This document shows positions 1 to 7,835 of a stretch of 27,445 nt of DNA, one piece after another. The first letter of the stretch is position 1, and each line of letters starts with the position of its first letter. The position numbers were made by a program, and so were the translations under genes. Under the pieces are notes generated by a model, which worked only from the letters and a program-made list of their open reading frames with translations, had not been told where the DNA came from and did not search any database. Source of the stretch: an uncultured Bacteroidales bacterium (GTDB lineage: Bacteria > Bacteroidota > Bacteroidia > Bacteroidales > Bacteroidaceae); contig CACZRQ010000065.1 in the NCBI GenBank assembly GCA_902783615.1, positions 1 to 27,445 on the forward strand. Direction: 5' to 3'.

Positions 1-975
1 GGTGTGCCAGTACAGAAATTGGCACAGGATGAAGGCATCCGTTTGGCAGGCATGAAAGATGAGCTGAAGCGTCATGTCATTGCACAGGATGATGCCATCG
101 AGAAGGTTTCGAAAGCCATTTTACGAAGCCGAATCGGCTTAAATGAACCTAATCATCCTATAGGCACTTTCCTGTTCTTAGGACCTACAGGTGTAGGTAA
201 GACATATCTAGCACAGCAGTTGGCAGTATTCATGTTCGGATCTTCCGATGCATTGATTCGTGTGGATATGAGCGAATATACCGACGAGTACAACGTGTCG
301 CGTCTGATTGGTGCGCCTCCAGGTTATGTTGGTTATGAAGAAGGCGGGCAACTCACTGAAAAAGTGCGCCGTAAACCCTATTCTATAGTACTGCTCGATG
401 AGATTGAGAAAGCTCATCCAAAGGTGTTTAACGTGTTGCTGCAGTTGCTTGATGAAGGCAGACTGACTGACAGTTTTGGCAGAACAGTGGATTTCAAGAA
501 TACGGTGATTATCATGACATCGAATATTGGAACCAGACAGCTGAAAGAGTTTGGTGGCGGTATTGGCTTCAACGCCAGCGAGCGGGCACACGACAAGGAG
601 TATTCCCGCAATGTGATTCGCAAGGCACTCAACAAGCAGTTTGCCCCTGAGTTCCTGAATCGCATTGACGAAATCATCACCTTTGATCAACTGTCGCAAG
701 AGGCTATCCTGCAGATTGTTGATTTGGAGTTGGCAGCTTTGGAGAAACGCATCAAGAATATTGGATTCCAATTGGTTATCGATAATCCTGTAAGGGAATA
801 CTTGGGCAAACATGGTTATGATGTACAGTTTGGTGCACGTCCATTGAAACGTGCCATCCAGAATTACCTGGAAGACGAGTTGTCGGAGCTGATTATCAAT
901 GAGCATCTACAGGAAGGTGACATCATTCAGGTAACTTATAACAGTGAAACGGAAAAGTTAGAGTTTAAATCTTAG
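1..975 (+). CDS. clpC: ATP-dependent Clp protease ATP-binding subunit, ClpC type (3' part)
   Basis: This is the second AAA+ module of a Clp/Hsp100 unfoldase; the reading frame is open through base 1, so the N-terminal domain and first ATPase lie outside the window. Visible in order are Walker A (GPTGVGKT), pore loop (GYVGYEEGG), Walker B (IVLLDEIEKAHP), sensor 1 (IIMTSNIGT), arginine finger (FLNRIDEI) and sensor 2 (GARPLKRAI). An IGF tripeptide at bases 562-570 sits where ClpA/ClpC/ClpX carry the ClpP-docking loop. ClpB disaggregases lack that loop, so I call ClpC rather than ClpB. By family knowledge it would feed unfolded proteins into ClpP in the cytoplasm. A strong intrinsic terminator follows. 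The GTG at base 4 is only an internal codon, not the start. Confidence 0.93.
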   Translation, partial: GVPVQKLAQDEGIRLAGMKDELKRHVIAQDDAIEKVSKAILRSRIGLNEPNHPIGTFLFLGPTGVGKTYLAQQLAVFMFGSSDALIRVDMSEYTDEYNVSRLIGAPPGYVGYEEGGQLTEKVRRKPYSIVLLDEIEKAHPKVFNVLLQLLDEGRLTDSFGRTVDFKNTVIIMTSNIGTRQLKEFGGGIGFNASERAHDKEYSRNVIRKALNKQFAPEFLNRIDEIITFDQLSQEAILQIVDLELAALEKRIKNIGFQLVIDNPVREYLGKHGYDVQFGARPLKRAIQNYLEDELSELIINEHLQEGDIIQVTYNSETEKLEFKS

Positions 976-1021
976 TCCAAAAAACTTCCCCCGAAACAAC
1001 ATACACATCCGTCAGTCAAAA

Positions 1022-1051
1022 TGTCAGTCGGCAACGACTGGCATTTTTTTT
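1022..1051 (+). terminator. Intrinsic terminator after clpC
   Basis: A 9-bp stem (TGTCAGTCG / CGACTGGCA, one G-U pair) closes a GCAA tetraloop and is followed at once by eight T. It lies 47 bases after the clpC stop and separates clpC from htpG. Confidence 0.93.
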
Positions 1052-1079
1052 GTTTCATCCAGAATTGACAATATTTATG
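1049..1079 (+). promoter_or_regulatory. Candidate promoter of htpG
   Basis: TTTG (1049-1052), a 19-base spacer and TATTTATG (1072-1079) match the Bacteroidota TTTG / TAnnTTTG pattern with one mismatch. The -33 box overlaps the T-tract of the clpC terminator. Its position 24 bases before the htpG start fits. The heat-shock nature of the gene might imply additional control, but no recognisable operator is visible. Confidence 0.45.
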
Positions 1080-1103
1080 ATAATAACTAAAACTAATAAA
1101 GAT

Positions 1104-3152
1104 ATGCAAAAAGGTAATATTGGTGTAACAACTGAGAACATTTTTCCTGTTATCAAGAAATTCCTGTATAGCGAGAATGAAATATTCTTGCGCGAATTGG
1201 TTTCTAATGCCGTTGATGCCACCCAGAAGATCAAGACTTTGGCTTCAATGGGTGATTTTAAGGGTGAATTGGGCGACCTTACAATTGATGTGAAGCTCGA
1301 TAAGGATACCATTACAGTATCTGACCGCGGTATAGGTATGACAGCCGAAGAGATTGACAAGTATATCAACCAGATAGCATTCTCTGGTGCTAATGATTTT
1401 TTGGAGAAATATAAAAACGATGCCAATGCCATCATCGGTCACTTCGGCTTAGGATTCTACTCTGCTTTCATGGTGGCCAAGAAGGTGGAAATCATTACTA
1501 AATCTTGCAAAGAAGGTGCACAAGCTGTAAAATGGACTTGCGACGGAAGTCCTGAGTTTACGCTGGAAGAAACCGAGAAGTATGGCCGTGGCACTGACAT
1601 TGTGCTGCATATTGACGACGATTGCAAGGAATTCCTGCAAGAAAGTCGCATTGAGGGCTTACTGAAGAAGTATTGCCGCTTCCTGCCTGTGCCTGTGGCT
1701 TTTGGCAAAAAGAAAGAATGGAAAGACGGCAAACAGGTGGAAACAAAGGAGAATAATATCATCAATGATACTACCCCATTGTGGACACGCACCCCATCTG
1801 AGTTGAAGGACGAGGATTACAAGAAGTTTTACTCATCTCTCTATCCTATGTCAGATGAGCCATTGTTCTGGATTCACTTGAATGTGGATTATCCGTTTAA
1901 CCTGACAGGTATCCTGTATTTCCCTAAGGTTAAGAGCAACATGGAACTGAATAAGAATAAGATTCAGCTGTATTGCAATCAGGTGTATGTAACAGATTCA
2001 GTGGAGGGTATCGTACCTGATTTTCTGACTTTGCTGCATGGAGTTCTGGATTCACCCGACATTCCTCTGAATGTTTCTCGTTCTTATCTTCAGAGCGATG
2101 CCAACGTGAAGAAGATTTCTACATACATCACGAAAAAGGTATCCGACCGTTTGCAAGACATCTTCAAAAAAGACCGCAAGCAATTCGAGGAAAAGTGGAA
2201 CGATTTGAAGATTTTCATCGACTATGGCATGTTGACACAGGAGGATTTCTACGATCGTGCAAAGGATTTCGCACTCTTCAGTGATACAGATGGCAAGAAC
2301 TATACTTTTGAGGAGTATAAGACGCTGATTAAGGACAATCAAACAGACAAGGATGGTAACCTGATCTATCTGTATGCCAACAACAAAGATGAGCAATATA
2401 GTTTTATCGAAGCTGCTACAAATAAGGGATATAATGTGTTGCTGATGGATGGGCAGTTAGACATTGCTGTGGTGAGCATGCTGGAGCAGAAGTTTGAGAA
2501 AAGCCGTTTCACCCGTGTTGACAGTGATGTAATTGACAACCTGATTGTGAAAGAAGAAAAGAAGACAGCTGCTTTGGAAGCCAGTCAGTTGGAAGCCATC
2601 AATGCCATCTTTAAGAATCAAATGCCAAAGATGCCAAAGACTGAGTTTGAGGTGATGACACAAGCCATGGGAGAAAACAATATACCTATTATTATCACTC
2701 AAAGCGAATACATGCGACGCATGAAGGAGATGGCCAACATACAAACAGGCATGAGTTTCTATGGCGAAATGCCAGATATGTTTAATGTGGTATTGAATAG
2801 TGACCATCCTCTGGTGAAGGAAGTGATTAGCGATGAGGAGGCTAACTGTCAAGCAACCATTAAACCTATCCAGCAGCAGATGGATGAGGTGAACAAGCAG
2901 CGCAATGAGCTGAAAGATCAGCAGAAGGGTAAGAAAGACGAGGAAATTCCACAAGCTGACAAGGATAAGGTGTGTGACCTTGACAAGCAATGGGATGAGT
3001 TGAAGGCTAAAAAGGATGCTGTGTTTGCTGATTATGCTGCTCAAAACAAGCTTGTAAAGCAACTCATCGACCTGGCATTGCTACAGAATGGCATGCTGAA
3101 AGGCGAAGCACTGAGCAACTTCATCAAGCGCAGTATCGAGCTGATGAAATAA
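1104..3152 (+). CDS. htpG: Molecular chaperone HtpG (Hsp90 family)
   Basis: Cytoplasmic Hsp90 homologue, 682 aa from the ATG at 1104. The GHKL ATP-binding elements are plain: ELVSNAVDATQKI (N-box), DRGIGMT (DxGxG) and GHFGLGFYSAF near the N terminus. The middle and C-terminal dimerisation parts follow, and no MEEVD tail is present, as expected in bacteria. It is longer than the E. coli protein (about 624 aa). Part of the excess is a charged, probably coiled-coil segment near residues 590-650, rich in Lys, Glu, Asp and Gln. I chose ATG 1104 because MQKGNIGVTTENIF is the usual Bacteroidota N terminus; a longer frame beginning with TTG at 1050 starts inside the preceding terminator. An A-rich leader replaces a Shine-Dalgarno. 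Confidence 0.96.
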   Translation: MQKGNIGVTTENIFPVIKKFLYSENEIFLRELVSNAVDATQKIKTLASMGDFKGELGDLTIDVKLDKDTITVSDRGIGMTAEEIDKYINQIAFSGANDFLEKYKNDANAIIGHFGLGFYSAFMVAKKVEIITKSCKEGAQAVKWTCDGSPEFTLEETEKYGRGTDIVLHIDDDCKEFLQESRIEGLLKKYCRFLPVPVAFGKKKEWKDGKQVETKENNIINDTTPLWTRTPSELKDEDYKKFYSSLYPMSDEPLFWIHLNVDYPFNLTGILYFPKVKSNMELNKNKIQLYCNQVYVTDSVEGIVPDFLTLLHGVLDSPDIPLNVSRSYLQSDANVKKISTYITKKVSDRLQDIFKKDRKQFEEKWNDLKIFIDYGMLTQEDFYDRAKDFALFSDTDGKNYTFEEYKTLIKDNQTDKDGNLIYLYANNKDEQYSFIEAATNKGYNVLLMDGQLDIAVVSMLEQKFEKSRFTRVDSDVIDNLIVKEEKKTAALEASQLEAINAIFKNQMPKMPKTEFEVMTQAMGENNIPIIITQSEYMRRMKEMANIQTGMSFYGEMPDMFNVVLNSDHPLVKEVISDEEANCQATIKPIQQQMDEVNKQRNELKDQQKGKKDEEIPQADKDKVCDLDKQWDELKAKKDAVFADYAAQNKLVKQLIDLALLQNGMLKGEALSNFIKRSIELMK

Positions 3153-3176
3153 AAGATAAAAAAAACTGCAATTTGC

Positions 3177-3207
3177 ATTGCCAATTCAAAAAAAGTATGT
3201 AAATTTG
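3177..3207 (+). promoter_or_regulatory. Promoter of the tRNA-Arg pair
   Basis: A perfect -7 box TAAATTTG (3200-3207) is preceded after 19 bases by ATTG (3177-3180). The first tRNA starts 25 bases downstream, so a short 5' leader is expected. Confidence 0.75.
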
Positions 3208-3232
3208 CAGCCGTTAAACGAAAAAACGGAAT

Positions 3233-3306
3233 GGTTCCGTAGCTCAACTGAATAGAGCATCTGACTACGGATCAGAAGGTTGTGGGTTTGAATCCCGCCG
3301 GAATCA
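3233..3306 (+). tRNA. tRNA-Arg (anticodon ACG), copy 1
   Basis: The full cloverleaf folds. The 7-bp acceptor stem is GGTTCCG / CGGAATC with one G-U. The D stem is GCTC/GAGC, the anticodon stem TCTGA/TCAGA encloses loop CTACGGA (anticodon ACG, probably read as ICG for CGN codons), and the T stem is GTGGG/CCCGC with loop TTTGAAT. The discriminator base is A. CCA is not encoded, so it must be added after transcription. Confidence 0.96.
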
Positions 3307-3332
3307 CTCCTTCAAGCGTTTAACTACGGTCA

Positions 3333-3406
3333 GGTTCCGTAGCTCAACTGAATAGAGCATCTGACTACGGATCAGAAGGTTGTGGGTTTGAATCCCGCCG
3401 GAATCA
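3333..3406 (+). tRNA. tRNA-Arg (anticodon ACG), copy 2
   Basis: Base-for-base identical to the copy at 3233-3306 and exactly 100 bp downstream of it, so the two are presumably co-transcribed and then processed. CCA is again not encoded. The 26-base spacer contains ACTACGG, resembling the anticodon loop, which may be a relic of the duplication or chance. Confidence 0.96.
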
Positions 3407-3407
3407 C

Positions 3408-3444
3408 AAGAGAGCTGTAGAATCTTCAACAGCTCTCTTCTTTT
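3408..3444 (+). terminator. Intrinsic terminator of the tRNA operon
   Basis: A perfect 11-bp stem (AAGAGAGCTGT / ACAGCTCTCTT) with a 10-base loop is followed by CTTTTA. It begins two bases after the second tRNA. The convergent GNAT gene ends right behind it, so it may partly serve both directions, although a good U-tract exists only on the plus strand. Confidence 0.88.
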
Positions 3445-3916
3445 ATATCATGTATTCAAGCTCTATCTCGTGTTTCAACGGGATACCGTCGTTACCAATT
3501 AAAGGGATGGATGGCTTCAGCTTCCTGGCAGCATCAACGGCATTTCGATAAATCCTCACAAGGTTGAACCCACGCTTCTGATAGAAACGGAGGGCATAGA
3601 GATTGTCGTTCGTTGTAATTACCTTGATTTTTGAACACTCGGATTCCTCAGCTTTGGCTATTGCTTGGTTCAGCAATGCAGTTCCTACACCCATTTTCTC
3701 ATGAATACTATCGAGCGATAGTATTTCCATCTCATGATCGATGATTCGATAGGTAATCAAACCCAAAATAAAATCATTTTCACAAGCAAACCAACCATCT
3801 GCTAAACTTAAATCAATGCTTTCTCCATGTACGACCATCTGTAAGGAAAACCATTGACGCTCAATGAAGGCATCAATGGCTTTCCGATCTTGTTGATTGA
3901 TTTGTTGTATCTTCAT
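3443..3916 (-). CDS. GNAT family N-acetyltransferase
   Basis: A 157-aa protein with the Gcn5-related acetyltransferase fold. The acetyl-CoA pyrophosphate loop reads EKMGVGTALLNQAI, and the C-terminal NDNLYALRFYQKRGF is the usual motif B with Tyr. Substrate is not predictable; the C-terminal tail mentioning IPLIGNDGIPLKHEIELE is typical of small-molecule or protein acetyltransferases of this size. Start ATG 3916 lies one base after the pyrD stop, so it appears to be the last gene of the pyrK-pyrD operon. An in-frame TTG at 3937 would overlap pyrD and is less likely. Any link with pyrimidine synthesis is not shown by the sequence and may be only positional. Confidence 0.88.
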   Translation of the reverse strand: MKIQQINQQDRKAIDAFIERQWFSLQMVVHGESIDLSLADGWFACENDFILGLITYRIIDHEMEILSLDSIHEKMGVGTALLNQAIAKAEESECSKIKVITTNDNLYALRFYQKRGFNLVRIYRNAVDAARKLKPSIPLIGNDGIPLKHEIELEYMI

Positions 3917-3917
3917 T

Positions 3918-4829
3918 TTAAACTTCCAACGCACCAATGATTTCAGTTACAGACTTGAATCCATGACGATTAAGGTATTCTTCAATGCCTTCAACCACCT
4001 TGACTGTAATGGCGGGGTCAATGAAATTGGCAGTACCAAGTTCTATGGCAGTGGCACCTGCTAAAAGGAACTCGATAGCATCGGTGGCATTCATGATACC
4101 ACCCAAACCAACAACGGGTACCTTGACTGCCTTAGCCACTTGCCAAACCATACGTAAGGCCACTGGCTTAACGCAAGGACCTGACAAACCACCTGTTACA
4201 GTTGATAGCAGAGGTTTACGACGTTCAGCATCTATTGCCATCCCCAACATGGTATTGATGAGTGAAACACTATCTGCACCCGCTCCTTCCACCGCCTTAG
4301 CAATCTCGGTGATATCAGTCACATTAGGCGTCAGTTTTACGATGAGGGTCTTGTGATAGACCTTACGTACAGAAGAAACCACCTCAGCAGCAGCTTCAGG
4401 ATGCACTCCGAAAGTCATTCCACCATGCTTTACATTGGGGCAAGAGATATTCAGCTCAATGGCAGGAATGTTTGGCAATTCATCGATGATGGCAGCTGTC
4501 TCAGTATAGTCTTCCACCGATGAGCCTGATACATTCACGATAACATTGGTGTCGAGACCCTTCAATCGAGGATAGATGTGCTCTACGAAATGATGTACAC
4601 CCTTGTTTTGCAAACCCACAGCATTTAGCATACCCATAGGCGTTTCAGCCATGCGGGGATAAGGATTTCCCTCTCGAGGATGCAAGGTGGTGCCTTTCAC
4701 AATGAAACCGCCCAGACGTGTAAGGTCGATGAAATCAGCGAATTCCTCGCCATAACCGAATGTTCCTGATGCTGTAAGCACAGGATTCTTGAGCTTCAGT
4801 TTGTCAATATTTACACTTAAATCTGCCAT
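3918..4829 (-). CDS. pyrD: Dihydroorotate dehydrogenase B, catalytic subunit (class 1B)
   Basis: 303 aa. It oxidises dihydroorotate to orotate in pyrimidine synthesis, passing electrons from FMN to the PyrK subunit and then to NAD. The catalytic-base Cys is Cys130 in NISCPNVKHGG. The early SGTFGYGEEF and late GLGGIMNATDAIEFLLAGA and GTANF segments are FMN-site motifs. Cys rather than Ser, together with the neighbouring pyrK, identifies class 1B, a cytoplasmic heterotetramer. The ATG overlaps the end of pyrK by 13 bases, indicating translational coupling and equal production of the two subunits. Confidence 0.97.
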   Translation of the reverse strand: MADLSVNIDKLKLKNPVLTASGTFGYGEEFADFIDLTRLGGFIVKGTTLHPREGNPYPRMAETPMGMLNAVGLQNKGVHHFVEHIYPRLKGLDTNVIVNVSGSSVEDYTETAAIIDELPNIPAIELNISCPNVKHGGMTFGVHPEAAAEVVSSVRKVYHKTLIVKLTPNVTDITEIAKAVEGAGADSVSLINTMLGMAIDAERRKPLLSTVTGGLSGPCVKPVALRMVWQVAKAVKVPVVGLGGIMNATDAIEFLLAGATAIELGTANFIDPAITVKVVEGIEEYLNRHGFKSVTEIIGALEV

Positions 4830-5593
4830 AACAAGTCGTTTATATTAAACACTGGACCTTCTTTACATACACATACATTTCCATCTGTGGTGTTCTCAAC
4901 GCAACAGAGACAAGCACCTAAGCCGCATGCCATCTTGTTTTCCAATGAAACCTCACAAGTAATGCCATGAGATTTGGCATACTTGGCCACCGATACCATC
5001 ATGGGCTTAGGGCCACAGCAACAGATGCGATCGAAATGATATTGCTGAAATACAGAATGTTGGGTTACAAAACCTTGCTCACCAAAGCTACCATCTTCAG
5101 TGGTAGCATAAACGTCACCATATTTAGCGAATTCATCAAGTTGCAAGAGCATGGAAGCAGTACGGGCACCCAGCAGGAAAGTTGGGCGACATCCCATCAT
5201 GCTGAGTTGTTGGCCATAATAGAGCATGGGAGCTGTGCCGGCACCACCGCCCACAAGCAGTAATTTCTCATCAGCCTGTTTGGGCATGGCAAATCCGTTT
5301 CCCAATGGCAAAAGCACATTCACCACATCACCAGGTTGTAGTGAAGCCAAGCGATGTGTGCCTTCGCCCACTAACTGAATCAAGAACCAAACGTCGTTGT
5401 TGTTTCTATCCACGAAATTGATGGAGATGGGGCGACGCAAGAATGTATGAGGTGCATCGTCCACACGAATCTCAGCAAACTGTCCAGGCAGCATCTCAGG
5501 CAAAGGTTCATCGCCATGCAACTTCATAAGGGTGAAGTTGGGGGCAAGGCGTGAGTTTTCAGCCACTTTCAGGTCTAAAAGGTATTTCTTCAT
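4817..5593 (-). CDS. pyrK: Dihydroorotate dehydrogenase B, electron transfer subunit
   Basis: 258 aa, ferredoxin-reductase-like. It carries FAD and a 2Fe-2S cluster and delivers electrons from PyrD to NAD. RRPISI (residues 53-58) is the FAD-binding RxxS motif, GGGAGTAP (115-122) binds the nucleotide, and C-terminal cysteines Cys223, Cys228, Cys231 and Cys241/243 hold the iron-sulfur cluster. Several extra cysteines (191-193, 230) surround them. First gene of a pyrK-pyrD-GNAT operon, with a clear sigma-ABfr-type promoter whose -33 box touches the stop codon of the upstream regulator gene. Confidence 0.96.
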   Translation of the reverse strand: MKKYLLDLKVAENSRLAPNFTLMKLHGDEPLPEMLPGQFAEIRVDDAPHTFLRRPISINFVDRNNNDVWFLIQLVGEGTHRLASLQPGDVVNVLLPLGNGFAMPKQADEKLLLVGGGAGTAPMLYYGQQLSMMGCRPTFLLGARTASMLLQLDEFAKYGDVYATTEDGSFGEQGFVTQHSVFQQYHFDRICCCGPKPMMVSVAKYAKSHGITCEVSLENKMACGLGACLCCVENTTDGNVCVCKEGPVFNINDLLWQI

Positions 5594-5615
5594 ACTAAAA
5601 GCATTATATGAAGTA

Positions 5616-5647
5616 CAAAGATAGTCTTTTATCTCCGAAAAAACAAA
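5616..5647 (-). promoter_or_regulatory. Promoter of pyrK-pyrD
   Basis: On the minus strand TTTG (5647-5644), 20 bases, then TATCTTTG (5623-5616) give a full match to the Bacteroidota consensus. The start codon is 22 bases beyond the -7 box. Confidence 0.87.
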
Positions 5648-6103
5648 TTATTTTGAGGGTCTAAATGTCTCGTATGTGCCATCATCGAAGAATATTCTTA
5701 TTTCTTCAATCTTGCGTGGTGGCCTTTCTTTATAGATAATCTCCTGTTTTACAATGGCGTTATCTGCTTTTTGAGGGCTATCAGACTCAATTTCCTTGCG
5801 ATTTTCGTCAACAGTCGTACTCTTGGTGGGTTTTAAGAGATTGTCGTCGAAGAGCGAACCAGTAAATAAAGAATCTGGATTATCTTTCACCATCATGCCA
5901 TCACCGGTAAGTAACCAGTTAAGATCAATGTCGGGATAGGTGTCATGAAGACGCAATAACACCTCTGCACTGGGGTATTTGTTCCTGCCATTGAGGATGT
6001 GGGAGATAGTAGCTGGGGCTACACCAATTTGTTCAGCAAAGCCTCCAGGCGAGAGCTTCACACGCTCTAAAATCATCTTCAATCGTTCAATAATGGTCAT
6101 CAT
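5648..6103 (-). CDS. XRE-family helix-turn-helix transcriptional regulator
   Basis: 151 aa. Residues about 5-65 form a Cro/CI-type helix-turn-helix (FAEQIGVAPATISHILNGRN is the recognition part), followed by a polar linker and a short C-terminal strand-like segment RIFFDDGTYETF common in small Bacteroidota regulators. No peptidase or ligand domain is visible. Targets unknown. It is encoded just upstream of pyrK, but pyrK has its own promoter, so a regulatory link is only possible. The gene-free upstream region contains repeated GTAYCAT-type motifs that could be its operators. The start could be either of two consecutive ATG codons (6103 or 6100). Confidence 0.88.
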   Translation of the reverse strand: MMTIIERLKMILERVKLSPGGFAEQIGVAPATISHILNGRNKYPSAEVLLRLHDTYPDIDLNWLLTGDGMMVKDNPDSLFTGSLFDDNLLKPTKSTTVDENRKEIESDSPQKADNAIVKQEIIYKERPPRKIEEIRIFFDDGTYETFRPSK

Positions 6104-6142
6104 TTTGGAAAACTACAATTGTAAAGGTTTTTATTCATGCTA

Positions 6143-6174
6143 CAAAGGTAATCCATTATGTGTACAAATGCAAA
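6143..6174 (-). promoter_or_regulatory. Promoter of the XRE-family regulator gene
   Basis: Minus strand TTTG (6174-6171), 20-base spacer, TACCTTTG (6150-6143). Full consensus match, 39 bases before the start codon. Confidence 0.82.
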
Positions 6175-6600
6175 TTCTTTGTTATAAAAATATTCGGTAT
6201 AATTATATCGACAAAAAGATACAGAAGTATCACGTATCATTGTAAACAAGTAGTAAAAACACTAAATAGGATGTAAAATTTAATTTAATAAAATTAACCA
6301 TTTAACTGATATATAAACGTATATTAAATACAATTAGTATAAATACATCTCTCTTTTCTATCAAAGTACCATTATACTCTCAAAAACGGGCAATTTACAA
6401 TCGTTTAATTTAATAAATTTAATAAAACGATTGGATATTAGTCGTTTATTATTAACAGATAACCACTTTAATGATTGTACAACTATAGCTCTATAGGAAT
6501 TAGGTATATATGCGTACCATTATGCGTATCATCGTAAACTCGTTCATTTCGTATAAATCTATGCTATCAAACATGGTACAATGATATAGATACAACTATA
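6175..6600. other. AT-rich gene-free region with iterated GTAYCAT motifs
   Basis: No convincing gene on either strand. A motif close to CGTAYCATYGTA recurs: near-identical 15-mers at 6233-6247 and 6526-6540 (one base differs), GTACCATTAT at 6366-6375 and 6514-6523, and an inverted copy at 6574-6588. Runs such as TTAATTTAATAAA occur twice (about 6279 and 6405). This could be an operator array for the adjacent regulator, a decayed element, or simply low-complexity DNA. Confidence 0.5.
6398..6433. repeat. Inverted repeat in the AT-rich region
   Basis: CAATCGTTT and AAACGATTG form perfect 9-base arms around an 18-base AT-only spacer. It resembles a protein-binding dyad rather than a terminator, since no T-tract follows. 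Confidence 0.55.
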
Positions 6601-6812
6601 TCCGCTACAACAGTAAATGCTAATGGAAGTTAAATGGAAAACTTTGGCCTTTGAAGTGTTCCCAAAGAGTACAACAAGCATTCACCTTGATGTTCCCTTT
6701 CGGAGAACTATAAAACACCGATGAAATGGGCAAAAAATATTAGAAGCCCAAATTGAAATCCTTGCGATTTTTCGGACAAGAGGTCGAGTCGTTCAAAAAT
6801 ACGCGATTCTCG
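6601..6812. other. Gene-free stretch downstream of holA, possible dispersed repeat or decayed ORF
   Basis: Base composition becomes more even than in the adjacent AT-rich part. A frame starting ATG at about 6624 reads through WKTLAFEVFPKSTT for 33 codons and then stops at about 6722. I see no domain and no good terminator for holA. The sequence gives me the impression of a repeat family seen in other Bacteroidales genomes, which cannot be tested here. Confidence 0.3.
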
Positions 6813-7832
6813 TTAATGCAAGATTTTATAGATTAATTCTCGCAGCAAGTCGGCATCATCCACCGAATTGTTGTCAACACCTTTTGAACGGGCATCAGTA
6901 TAACGGATCTCATGCAAGATCTGCATTACCTTCACACCAGAATACTTCCTCATGGCAGCCACATAATCCTTGGCAGCCCACGGGGAGCGTAGTTCTAAGA
7001 ATGATGCCACCCCAGCATCGCTCCTGTCTGGCGCATAATAAGCCATGAATAGATTGGAGAAGAAGCTGAAAAGCAGAGCCAATGTCATTTGTATGGGGTT
7101 GGTCTTTGGATTTTCCGCAAAATACTTGATGATGCGATTAGCTTTCAATACATCTTTTTCGATAAGAGCATTGCGAAGCTCAAAATTATTATAATCCTTG
7201 CTGATACCAATGTTTCGCTCTATTTGCTCAGGCGTTACACGTTTCTGTCCTTTGGGTTGAGTGATGATGAGTTTATCCAACTCGTTAGTCATGCGACTCA
7301 GATCTGCCCCCACGAAATGGGCCATCATCTGCGTAGCCTTAGGATCCATCTCCAAGCCCTTCTGTTTCATATAATTGTTGATGAATGGCGGCAACTGATT
7401 GTCTCGCATCTTCTTCGATTCAAACAAGACCCCCACTTTACCAATTTCTGCCACCCATTTCTTCCTACGGTCAACGGTGCCATTTTTGTAACACAGCACT
7501 AAAACAGTCGATTGCAATGGTTTCTGCAGGTAAAAAGCCAGCTCATCCATATTCTTGATGTTCTGCGCTTCCTTTATCACCACCACCTGGTGTTCCGACA
7601 TCATCGGATAGCGCTTGGCAGCACTGATTACTGTGGCTATGTCCACATCGGCACCATACGCCACTGTCAAGTTAAACTCTTTCTCCTCGTTTGTCAGCAC
7701 ATGGTCTATTATATAATTAGAGATCACATCAATGAAATAACCTTCCTCACCCATCAGGAAATAGATGGGTGCATACTGCTTGGCCTGTAGGCTCGACATG
7801 ATTCCTTCAAATGTAATTTCTTGTTTTGCCAT
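6813..7832 (-). CDS. holA: DNA polymerase III subunit delta
   Basis: 339 aa, normal for HolA. The delta subunit is the wrench of the clamp loader that opens the beta sliding clamp. The N-terminal AAA+-like domain begins with APIYFLMGEEGYFIDVISNYI and lacks a Walker A, as expected for delta. The middle contains the typical FVGADLSRMTNELDKLI segment, and the C-terminal helical collar domain includes NPIQMTLALLFSFFSNLF. It starts three bases after the amn stop, so the two genes are an operon. Downstream there is about 700 bp without genes. Confidence 0.93.
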   Translation of the reverse strand: MAKQEITFEGIMSSLQAKQYAPIYFLMGEEGYFIDVISNYIIDHVLTNEEKEFNLTVAYGADVDIATVISAAKRYPMMSEHQVVVIKEAQNIKNMDELAFYLQKPLQSTVLVLCYKNGTVDRRKKWVAEIGKVGVLFESKKMRDNQLPPFINNYMKQKGLEMDPKATQMMAHFVGADLSRMTNELDKLIITQPKGQKRVTPEQIERNIGISKDYNNFELRNALIEKDVLKANRIIKYFAENPKTNPIQMTLALLFSFFSNLFMAYYAPDRSDAGVASFLELRSPWAAKDYVAAMRKYSGVKVMQILHEIRYTDARSKGVDNNSVDDADLLRELIYKILH

Positions 7833-7835
7833 AGC

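Noticed and set aside
1050..1103. TTG-started extension of htpG
   Set aside because: The TTG lies in the T-tract of the clpC terminator; the canonical HtpG N terminus begins at 1104.
3041..3247. Minus-strand 68-codon ORF at the tRNA promoter
   Set aside because: It is antisense to the htpG end, runs through the tRNA promoter, and has no recognisable sequence.
3233..3406. Integration site (attB) at the tRNA genes
   Set aside because: No integrase or partial tRNA duplication flanked by foreign genes is present; both copies are complete and the neighbours are housekeeping genes.
5979..6245. 88-codon plus-strand ORF over the XRE gene start
   Set aside because: It is antisense to the regulator and its promoter, and its sequence has no protein character.
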